This document shows positions 28,001 to 40,000 of a DNA stretch of 64,000 nt, in pieces. The position numbers and the translations under genes are program-made. The notes below the pieces were generated by a model. It was given only the letters and a program-made list of their open reading frames with translations, did no database searches and was not told where the DNA came from. The stretch is from Anodontia alba. Its lineage: Eukaryota > Mollusca > Bivalvia > Lucinida > Lucinidae. Every line of letters starts with the position of its first letter. The stretch's first letter is position 1. Location: positions 126,630,075 through 126,694,074 of the forward strand of contig OZ024821.1 of the NCBI GenBank assembly GCA_964016985.1. Direction: 5' to 3'.

Positions 28001-31000
28001 CCTACCAAGGTATATTGAAATCGGATCAGTGGTTTCTGACAAGAAGATTTTTAAAGTTTTCTATTCAGATATATAGGGAAAATATGCGCCGCCCCCTAGC
28101 AGCCATGTTTTTTGACGAATCATTATTGCTTGAACAATCTTGGTAGAGGGTCACCAAAGCAACATTCCTGACAAGTAATATTGAAATCAGTCAAATGGTT
28201 TCTGACAAGAAGAATTTTAAAGTTTTCTATATAGATATATAGGGGAAAAAAGCCACGCCCCCTTGTGACCATGTTTTTTGATGTATCATAAAGGCTTGAG
28301 CAATCTTGGTAGAAGGTCACCCAAGCAACATTCCTGCTAAGTTACATTGAACTCTGTCCAATGGTTTCTGACAAGAAGATTTTTAAAAGTTTCTATATAG
28401 ATATATAGGGAAAATAAGCACCACCCCCTAGCAGCCATGTTTTTTGATGGATCATGACGGCTTGAACAATCTTAGTAGAGGGTCACCAAGCAAACATTTC
28501 TGCCATGTTATACTGAAATCGGTCTAGTGGTTTCTGACAAGAAGATTTTTTAAGTTTTCTATATAGATAGTTATATTGAAATCGGTCCAGTGGTTTATTA
28601 AGAGAACATTTTTAAATTTTTCTATATAGATATATAGGGAAAATAAGCTCCGCCCACTAGCGGCCATGCTTTTTTGACGTATCATGACGGCTTGAACAAT
28701 CTTGGTAGAGTGTCACCAAGGAAACATTTCTGCCATGTTATACTGAAATCGGTCTAGTGGTTTCTGACAAGAAGATTTTTTAAGTTTTCTATATAGATAT
28801 ACAGGGAAAATAAGCCCTGCCCCATGGTGGCCATGTTTTTTTGACGAATCACGACAGCTTGAACACTCTTCTTGAACACTCTGGTAGAGGGTTACCAAAG
28901 AAACATTTCTGTCATATTGAAATCGGTCCAACGGTTTCTTATGAGAAGAATTTTAAAGTTTTCTATGTAGATATACAGGGAAAATAAGCCCTGCCCCCTA
29001 GCAGCCATGTTTTTTGATGAATCATGACGGCTTGAACAATCTTGGTAGAGAGTCACCAAGGAAACATTTCGGGCAAGTTATACTAAAATCTGTCCATTGG
29101 TTTCTGACAAGAAGATTTTTAAAGTTTTCTATATAGATAAACTGGGAAAATAAGTCCCGCCCCTTGTCGGCCATGTTTTTGGCGAATCATGATTGCTTGA
29201 ACAATCTTGATAGAGGGTCACCAAGGAAACATTTCTGCCAAGTTATATTGAAATCGGTCCAGTGGTTTCTGACAAGAAAATTTTCAAAGTTTTCTATATA
29301 GATATATAGGGAAAACAAGGGTAGAGGGTTACAAAAGGAACAGTCCTGCAATGTTATATTGAAATCGGTCAAGTGGTTTCTGACAAGAAGATTTTTAAAG
29401 TTTTCTATATGGATATTTAGGTAAAATAAGCTCCGCCTGCTAGCAGCTAAGTTTTTTGACGAATAATGATGGCTTGAACAATCTTGGCAGAGGATCACCA
29501 AGCAAACATTTCTGCCAAGTTATATTGAAATCGGTCCAGTGGTTTCTGACAAGACGATTTTTAATGCTTTCTATATAGATATATAGGGGAAATAAGCCCC
29601 GTCCCCTAGCGGCCAAGTTTTTTGACGAATCATAACGGTTTGAACAATCTTGCTAGAGTGTCACCAAGGAAACATTTCTGCCAAGTTATACTGAAATCGG
29701 TCCAGTGGTTTCTGACAAGAAGATTTTTAAAGTTGTCTATATAGATATATAGGGAAAACAAGCCCCTCCCCTTTGCGGCCATGTTTTTTGATGAATCCTG
29801 ACGGCTTGAACAATCTTGGTAGAGGGTTACAAAAGCAACATTCCTGCAATGTTATATTGAAATCGGTCGTGGCTGCTAGGGCGACCATCTGGATTTCTGA
29901 TCAGAATGACTTTAGCTATTTTTGATCTACAAGTCGTTTAGCTATTTTTGATCTACAAGTCACTCCAATACTTTCTATCAAATTTTGAGTCAATGGGCCT
30001 TTCTATTCAGGAAAAGAAGTTCAAAATAGATTTTCAAGATGGTAACTGTAACTTGTATTTCCAATCGGAACCATTTTAGCTATTTTTGATCTACAGTCAC
30101 TCTGACCAAGTTTCAAGTTAATTGGCCTTTCGGTTCAGGAGAAGTAGCAAAACATAGATTTTCAAGATGGCTGCCATGGTGGCCATCTTGGATTTCAGAT
30201 CAGAATGATTTTAGCTATTTTTGATCAACCAGTCACCCCTATGCTTCCTAACAAGTTTCGAGTCAACTGGCCTTTCGGTTCAGGAGAAGAAGCAAAAAAT
30301 AGGCCATCTTGGATTTCCGATCCAAACAATTTTAGCTACTTTTGATCTACAAGTCACTCCAAAGCTTCCTACCCAGGTTTGTGTCAGTTGGCCTTTCGGT
30401 TCAGGAGAAGAAATGAAAAATAGATTTTCAAGATTGCCCCATGGTGGCCACCTTGGATTTCTGATGGGATGATTTTACTTTTTTTTTTTTTTTTTGATCT
30501 ACAAGTCACCCTGATGCTTCCCACCAAGTTTCGAGTCAACTGGCCTTTCGGTTCAGGAGAAAAAGTGAAAAATAGATTTTCAAGATGGCAGCCATGGCAG
30601 CCATCTTGGATTTCCGATAGGAACTATTTTAGCTACTTTTGACCTACAAGTCACCCTGATACTTCCTACCAAGTTTCAAGTCCATTTACCTTTTGGTTCA
30701 GGAGAAGAAGCGAAAAATAGATTTTCAAGATGGCCGCCATTTCCGCCATCTTGGATTTCCGATCAGAACGATTTTAGCAATTTTTTATCTACAAATCACC
30801 CAGATGCTTTCTATAACATTTTGAGTCAGTTGGCCTTTCGGTTCAGGAGAATAAGGGAAAATTAGATTTTCAAGATGGCTGCCATGGCGGTCATCTTGGA
30901 TTTCCGATCAGAACGTGATTAGCTATAAGTAGTAGATTTTCAAGATGGTTGCCATGGTGGCCATCTTGGATTTCAGATCAGAATGATTTTAGCTATTTTT

Positions 31001-34000
31001 GATCTGCCAGTTGCCCCTATGCTTCCTAACAAGTTTCGAGTCAAATGGCCTTTCGGTTCAAGAGTAGAAGCGAAAAATAGATTTTCAAGATGGCTGCCAT
31101 GGTGGCCATCTTGGATTTCCGATCGGAATGATTTTAGCTATTTTTGATCTACAAGTCACCCCGATGCTTCCTATCAAGTTTCGAGTCAGTTGGCTCAGGG
31201 GTGTAGGAGTAGGCTTTTAAAGCAATTGGTGATGTGGCATGACGCACGACATACGACGGACATTGACTGACCACAATAGCTCACCTTAGGTGAGCTAATA
31301 ATGGCACAATTTCTGTTCTTGGTCATTCCCAAAGTACAGGGGCTGAGAACTTTTGATCAGCCCCCCGCCCCCACTCCCCTACAGATGTGGAATGAATGTA
31401 GCTGTATAAAAATGAAAAGTTAACAATTTTACACATGAAGTTAATTCATGCCTGTAATTTGTGGGGTTAAATAAATGCAAGACTATACTCAGAAGTGCTT
31501 CTTACCTGTGCTGGAGCTAAGTTATCACCTCTTGCAATGGCTCTTTGTTTAGCCTGTCTACTGGCTCCTTTGCCTTGACTGCGAGGAGGTAATTTATCTA
31601 AATGACTGTTTGAAGGTCCAGCTTCATTTTCCTTTTCTTGGCTCTATAATCAACAGACGTACACAAATCATAAAACAAAAATTAACATTAAACATTCTAT
31701 GGGCATATTCAGCAGGTGACAAAATGAGACATTTTTTCTTTACTTTTCTTCTTTTCTCTATTTAATAGGGTGGGTGGTGGTTGGAGGGCTCATTTCTTAA
31801 GTAAGGTTTTGGATTCTGTAGTAACAAAGTTTTCGCCATGAGGACAGCCAGTTAGACTGCTTTGTTGCGCACTTCCTGTTCTGAAATGAGCCAAGGCCTT
31901 TTTCTGTGGCATGGCTCATTTATACATGAAAATACTTGGATTTTAATTTCCTTCAGGAATTTTCAAATTGATCTATCACATAACTAAATTATTATGTGGT
32001 ATGTTAACATTGCTTTTGTTTTCAAGAGAATGGCTACAGTTTAGGAGAGGCAACTCTGTCTAATTATTTTGGTCTTCCTTCTGAAAAGGGATCTTGTCTA
32101 AAAGAAAAGAAGTTGCTTCCTGTTGGAGCATAATCTTACCTTTTAGACTATATCCAGTTCAGAAGGGCATTAGTGTGCAGATGAACAAACAGTTACAAAA
32201 GTTGTCTCCCTTGTAAAAATGGCATAAAATCTGCTAGAGTTACCAAGTCCCCTTAAGCCAAAACAGTCATTTTGTGCCATTGGTTTTAATAAAATTTATT
32301 ATTTGTCAGCTGATTTCTTTAAGAAATGCAAGTAGAATGCCAAACAACTGAATAGAGGGGAAAATTTTATTCTGTGGAAATATATCTGATCCAGAATAGA
32401 ACAATATAAAATGTTCGGCTACTTTCAGACTATTTAATATTTTGTGCTCTGTATGATTATTATTTACAAGACTATCACAGATACTCTACATTAATAACTG
32501 GCCTGGAATGGACTCAAGTCTAATGTGTTACTGTTTTGACACTTTAATTCCTTGCCATATTTCTAAAATTTCAACAAGTCAACTTGAACCCTTCTGATGT
32601 GTTCAAAGAACTGTTAGATGCCTTGCAAACAGTGCAGACCCTGATTATACACCATGTTCTGTGGCATCTGATCGTGGTCTACACTGTTTGGTCAGCAGGT
32701 CTGACTGAAAACTTAATACAGTAAATCTAACCATTGAAGAGCTAATCACAACTGCAGCTGACACCATTTCATTTTTTTATTCTTTTTTCACAGAAAACAA
32801 GGCTTTACATTTCATGTGAATTGTCTGCCTAGCCTAGTATTTTTTTGTGTTGAGGTTTTACGGCCCAGTCTACCCATTGGGGTCATGTCGAGCGCGGTCA
32901 GTTTACCTAACCACATGTTTACTGGGCAGGCTTAGTCTTCCAACCAGTTAACCAGTATTGTGCACATTCTTTCGCCAGAAACTGACAACTGCCCTTCCTG
33001 AATCAGTGGAAGGGAGAGAATGACCGTAGAAAATATTTCACGATCAATCTCCACGAAAGAATGTTGCCGACCTTGGCGGGGGTTGAACCCGCGGCCTCCT
33101 GGTCTCCAGTCGGACGGCGCATCCAACTGAGCCACCGAGGCTGGCTCCTAGCCTAGTATCTTGTTTACTCTGAAAAATAATTAAAAAAGTTTGAATGTTG
33201 TCTGCTTAGCTTAGCACTTTGAGGGTTGACATTTTACATGTATATATAATCATACTTCCTCTTTCTTTTTCTTCTTCTCAGGAACCCTCTCTGGGGCATT
33301 TGCTAATAAAGCCACTCCTGCAAACAAAACAATGTCAAATCATTATAATTCATACATCAAGTGACCATACCATAATTACCTGAAATAACTGGACAACTAA
33401 AGTTGAATGGATACACCTAACGATTTTGGGCACCATTTCTAAAGGGAGACAACAGACAAACTTAGATCAGGAGCTGCTTTCCTTGGAATTTGAACCATTC
33501 CAGAGGTGCTCCCTTTCATTAGTAGCCCCACAAAGAGAGGCAATTACTTACATGGCAGTGTTATTTTCTTTGAATGTGTGTCCACAGAAGAACAAAGTTA
33601 ATTTGCACAGGAGGAAAAATAAGTTTCAATAAAAACTACTGTTAGCACATTGCATATCTCATGGTCCATCATTAATGTCAGCAGAGAGTGCAGATTTATA
33701 AGGTGGTCTGGGATGGTATATGCCACACATTTCTCAGGATATGGCTCATCTATGAATTAACTTACTTACATAGCTCCAGATAACATGCTTTTTGCTCCAA
33801 ATAAGGTGCTTTTTCGAGCCAAAAGAATGGATACTTTCTTTTTAATTTCTCAAAGCAAAAACAATATTGTAGGTATTCATTAAAAAACACCTCAGTGAAG
33901 CACTACTTTTGAGTACCAATATTCTGTTTTCATGGAGAAATAAAAGTAAAAATAATTTTCTGGGTATTCCTTATCTCGAGCTATAAAATCTTACCTCTTG

Positions 34001-37000
34001 ATATACATAAACAGCAGAGACCCAGGTCAGCCTGTACATCTATTACCGTATTCGACCTAATTACTGCATTGTGCGCTTAGGTTTTTTTAAATTACTGTGA
34101 ACACTCAGTTGTGGTAAAATATGTATCTACCTACTAAGGATACACTATAAAAAGATCAGAAAAGGACTAGTTTGATATTGATTATGCGATTTTTTTCTGT
34201 TTCTCTTTATAAAGGCATATGTTCTGTGTACTCATTTGAATTGCATTAACAAGTCAATGCAATTCAAATGAGTACCCACAACATATACCTTTATAAAGAA
34301 GTAAAGGAAAAGTACACTGGCAGTAATCTGAAGACTACGGAATTTCTTGACTGTGCGCTTATAGGGGTATGTGCGTTAATTAGATCGAATACGGTATGTC
34401 CAGTCATGACTCTCACAATTCTATATTCCATAAATTTTATATACATGTATTATGTGGAAACAGTGATGGGTTAGAGCTGATTAAACTGCTTCATAGACCA
34501 TTCTGGCTGACCCAGAGCTCTAGATAAGAAAAACTGCCAGAAAAAATGTCAATACTTTTTCTTTGCAAAAAAAAACAACAACAACAACAAAAACATACCT
34601 TACACAGTTATGTGTTTCTATTCAATGTATACTTTTACAAGGAAGACTCCCATGACACTGCTCATTACCATCTGTTTAACTCTTTGCATGCTGGGTAATG
34701 TTGCATGCATTTTTTGTCGCCTGTGAATTCTTTTTTTTTTTTAATTAACTTTTTAAAAAAAAAAAAAACTTTCAGAAATACCATCAGAGTGTCAAACAGT
34801 TTGGATCCAGATCAGGCCCGACATTTTTTTGGGCCTGATCTGGTTCCAAACTGTTTGCAAAGGTTATCAGCAGACGACAAATGTCACAACTAGCTGGGAA
34901 AGATTTAAAGAACGAAAGCACTCCTGTTTGAATTCTAATCAATAAAATGATTAGCATACCGACATGGGCATGCTTCAAAGCTCCAACATCATTGGTCCCA
35001 TCTCCACACATCAGAGTAACAAATCCCAGACTCTTTAATGTTGTAATTATTACTTCCTGTAATTAAAGAAAACAGAGAATAATATCATAGGGCTTGTACA
35101 TGAAAAATATTGATGATAATTCTGGAAATTTTTTTCTTATTTCTCCATAAAAACATAGTGTAGTGGATACTCATTAGAAGTGCCTCTGCTGACCTCTCTT
35201 ATTCGATGGCTCTGACACTGTTGTTGTATTACTTTGTGACATCTCTATGGATAGTTATTTTTGTTTCATTCTGATCAGTGCATTTATTGTTCTTGTGTCT
35301 TATCCAACATTGTGTTCTCCTCACTTGGGAATATGGGAGCTGGTCACTTGGCTAGTCCTACAGATATATTGTTTGTTTGTGTTGAGGTTTTACGGCCCAG
35401 TCAACCCAATGGGGTCATGTCGGGCGCGGTCAGTTTACCTAACAAGTTTACTGGGCAGGCTTAGTCCTCTAAGCAGTTAACCAGTATTGTGCATATTCTT
35501 TAGCCAGAAACTGATAACTATAGATATATAATCTAATTGTAGATGCTCCTATTCATTTGTTTGTTTGCGTTGAGGTTTTACGAACCAGTCAACCCATTGG
35601 GGTCATGATGAATGTGGTCAGTTTATCTTATCACACTTTTCCTAGGCAGGCTTAGTCTTCTAAGTGGTTAACCAATATTTGTACATATATTTTTGCCAGG
35701 ATTCTTGACTCAGCAGAAGGGAACGAATGACTGTAGAAAATATTTCATGATCAATCTCCACCAAAGAATGTTGCCGGACCCAGATCTTATATTTCATGCA
35801 AATTGTCTCCAATTTCTTATTTTTCCCAGAAAACAGGATGACATTTCATGCAGTCTTCAGTGGAGACAATTTGCATTAAATGTCAAATTCTGTTTTCTGG
35901 GAAAAATATTAAAAATATTTCAATATGTCATCTGCTGAAAATTTTACCCAGAGTGTTAAGTGTTTAACAGTATACTATACCTATCATTGTGTTCATATAA
36001 ACATTGCTGGGCACTGTTCTATCAACTTTCACTCATAACCTTTTTTTATACTACGAGTATATTTACCCTAAGTATTGGGACACCTTAACTCCTTCCCATA
36101 CTTGTCCTAAAGTTTGAAATAGTTGATTCTACTACTTCTTGATGAGTCTAAAATATTGCTGTATGTATGGCAAAGTGTAGACCCTGATCAGACAGAGCAT
36201 CTCGAGGGTTGAGCGCAAGACTATGGTAACTCAAACATATTTTTGAAACCCTTGTTTAGGGGCAACTTGGACCCCTTTGTAAACAATGCAAATTTAGGTG
36301 CCATTGCTCATACGAGCAATGGCACCTAAATTTTCATTGTTTACAGAAAGAAATGTTGTAATCTTCATAACGCTTTCATGGTGAGGAGATTAGGTTTGGG
36401 GAAAAACAACCATCTGACTTACGCCAGTCTTGCGCTCAACCCTCGATCTGATCTAAGTCTTCACTATCTGCAAAGGCCTATCTGTCCCAATACTTAGGGT
36501 TATTAGGCTAACCTTTAAAGCACCACAAGAACAACACACAACATTCTCAATATTTTTTAGTTTTCCAAGAAAATAAGGCTTGACATTTAATGTGCTATGC
36601 AGACAATTCACATGAAATGTAAAACATTATTTTCTAGAAAAAAAAAAAGGAGTATTTTAGATTTATATCTGCTACAATTTCAAACAGTACTTTGAGGGTA
36701 GGTGATATACAAAAATGGTGATATGTGTACATCCTACTTATATGATGACACATGTTCAGTCGAACCTCAATGGCTCGAACATTTTTGGGACCATGGAAAT
36801 TCGTTCGAGACATGGGTAGTTCCAGCCACTGAGGGTTAATCATGGCACCAGTTCAGGAAGCAAATAGCGATAATTTAGGGAAATCTTTTCAATTTTCTAC
36901 ACAATGATTGTATGTTGAGTGTACGCATCAGAATTGCCTCAATGAGGCAATTCTAATGAGTACACACAACATACAATTCCATGATAAAATAAGAAAAAAT

Positions 37001-40000
37001 CCCTAAATATTTGTTTTCTTGAGCTATTGGAAGGATTTTGTTGGGACTGAAAAAAAGAGTTCGAATCATCCAGGGTAAACGAGCCGTCTTGGTTCGAGCC
37101 ATTGAGGTTATACTGTAATTTTTGTTACCTTTTGTTTTGGTGCAACTCTGGCATAAACCTTGACATTTGGTAGTAGAATCTTCATCAGATTGCCACGGAG
37201 GGACTGGATATAATTTAAAGCCTGAAAAACAGAAACAAAAAAAACAAACAAATAAAACAAAAACATGATTTGGAACTTGCAATGTTCTTTTTTTAGAAAA
37301 CAAGATGATGGCCATAGAGACCATCTTGTTCAATGGAGGGGAACCATTTTAGCTATTTTGGTAGAGAGTCACCTAGGCAACATTCATGTGAAGTTTGATT
37401 GAAATGACCCGGAGGTTTAAGAGGAGTTGTCACTTAAAGCAAACTCTTGATGCCATGCACAATGGACATTAACTGATCACAATAGCTCATCACCAGCACT
37501 TTGTCCCCCACCACGTAAATCTGACAAATTGTCCTGTGTTGACTTTGAAAGTGAGGTTAAAGTCAACAAAATCTTACTGGCTCTAGAACAAGTATACCTG
37601 CAAGGGACAGAAGAGCTACGCAAAGAGAGGAATGAGTGAAATATAGGATCAGTGAAAAGTGAATGCCAGAGTACAAACAGAAGAAATACGAAGTTACCAC
37701 CTTTTCCATCTGCTGCATGTGCAGAAGGCCTTTATCTTCATCCTATCAATTTGATGAAAATCTGCCATACAGTTCAAGAGACATCTGAGACACAAGGATG
37801 TGTCAAGCCAAAGCTAATGGGATCTGGACCAATAATAATATGAGCTTTAACCTCCAGTGTAGGAACCATAATTCTAACACTCCTCGCCTATATAGCCAAT
37901 GGTTAAACTCAGTGATATATTATGCAATAAATCACTGGGCGGAAACGCGCGACGCTATCTGGCGCCTTTCCGACGTCATTTCGACACGCTGCTGACGTCA
38001 GCCTTAATTTCTACGATGCTAGACTGTGTAACGTCGTCTTTCTCACTTCAGCAACGTAAGAAATGCATGTAAACGTCAGCGTTACAGTCAAAACTTTTGG
38101 CGGGATTTCTTTATTCGATGGCGGAAAGTTTGAAAAATCTAAAGGATACAATTACCTTTTCGTCGTTTTCTATGTGTTAGAATCGAAATAGATCAGCTCT
38201 TGTGCGTGATTTATTGAGTAATAAATCACAGTTTATCGGTCAGTTGTAAGAAGATAAATCACTCGCGCTCCGCGCTCATGATTTGATCTACTTTACAACT
38301 GACCTCCAAACAGTGATTTATTACTCAACAAATCACTGCTAGAGCTGATCTATTTCTTAAATAGTATTTTAACCCTTGTCCTGCTGAGCCTGGATATACC
38401 CTGTCTTTGCATACAGTGAAGACCAAGATCAGATGGCTTCTGAATAAGCCAACTGATCTGGATCTGCACTATTTGCCATTTAGTATGTGAATTTAAGTCA
38501 ATAATCTGGATGAAGTAATCTGATTGGCTGACCACTGAACGTGGGCACGGCATTTTAATTTATTCAGCATGACAAGGGTTAAGATGTGTAAAGCAAAACA
38601 AGATAAGAAGCAGAAACCAAAACATAACGGACAGACAGATGGACAGTCTGACTGATGGACAACATGAAAACAGTATAACTCGACCCCCCCCTACCCACCC
38701 ACAAATACAGTTTGCAGGGGGGAATAATGATGAGTTTAAAGAACATGGGTTACACCATGCAAAAATGTGTGCACGTTTGAGCATATACAGTCAGCTAAGT
38801 CACAGATCAACCTATGTTGTTACACAAGGCCTTTGCTATCTGCTTACACATTCAATAACTATAGTAGAATGAAAAACAAAGGCATGCTGACACTGCATAT
38901 AAGCAAGGTAATCTTAAAATGTGCATTTTTTTTCACTTAGTGACGTTTATCCATGAATAGTAAATTCCCTGGTAAACCTATGTGTATTTGAAGACTGACA
39001 AGAACCTTTGCTTTATCCCCAGTAAATTGTACAGTTTCTTTTACAGGAATGATTCAAACAATTTTATATTTTAAAATAATAACTTCTCCAGAATTTTGAT
39101 CGCAATATTTACCCTAAGTATCGGGACAGACAGGCCAAAGCAATCTGTGTAGACCACAAAATGCTGCATCTTATCAGGATCTATACTGTTTGTCACTCAT
39201 TCATCAATTCTTAAGACAAATCAACAGGTAGACTTGTTCAAGTTACAAAACAAGTATAAGTAAGGAGTTAAGGTGTCTGAAATTTAGAGTAGATATAGTA
39301 GAATTAAGGGTTCACATGTTAATCTTACCTCTCCTGTGAGACACAGGTCATATTTCTCTATCAATTCCTTTCTAATATCTTTCCCTGCTGAGAGTGGACA
39401 TACTACCTTGTCATCAATAGACTGCCAATGCCACTCCGAACCTGCAAGATATATCAAAATTACAACAACTAAACATTATTCCATGTTTAAAGAATCATAT
39501 CAGATTGAGTTATGCAGTCTGGTTTAGGTTTTCATTGCTTATTTCTTCACCCAAGCTTGTCTTATGGGTACTCATTGGAAATGCCTCATCTAATGAGTAT
39601 CTACACATGTATTTTTGAGTAGTACCTATACCCACACTTGTCTTGTGGGTACTCATTAGAAGTGCCTCATCTAATGAGTATCTACAACATATGTATTTTT
39701 GGGTACCTACATCCACACTTGTGGGTACTCATTAGAAGTGTTTCATCTAATAAGTATCTGCAACATATGTATTTTGAGTACCTACATGTATGCTTGTCAT
39801 GTGGTACTCATTAAAAGTGCTTCATCTAATGAGTATCTACAACATATGTATTTTTAGCATCTACACGTACGCTTGTCATGTGGGTACTCATTAAAAGTGC
39901 TTCATCTAAAGAGTATCTACAACATATGTATTTTTTGAATACCTACAATATAATACATTATGTTGTAGTTTTTGCAACTTTGATATTTTTTTTCAGCCAG

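Larger units (their letters stand above)
20252..31298 (-). mobile_element. Outermost Helitron-like composite filling intron 10-11
   Basis: The left end has the palindrome GGCCCATGGGCC then, on the minus strand, TCTTG and a host T. The right end is TTAGCTCACCTAAGGTGAGC on the minus strand. Module text at 20290-20405 (ATCAGCATGTCAAGTTTCAA, GAGATATTTTGCTTACAAG) resumes after 25318 (ATCAGCACATTTAGTTTCAA, GAGATACCTTGCTTAAAAG), showing that 20417-25318 is an insert. Whether everything to 31298 was one element or several adjacent ones is inferred from the matching ends only. Confidence 0.5.

Noticed and set aside
32841..33146. Functional tRNA gene
   Set aside because: A and B boxes are present but the acceptor stem does not close, a long body follows and target duplications flank it; it is a SINE.
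37920..38160. CpG-rich promoter for another gene
   Set aside because: CpG enrichment is local and mild, there is no adjacent first exon, and a palindromic MITE follows directly.
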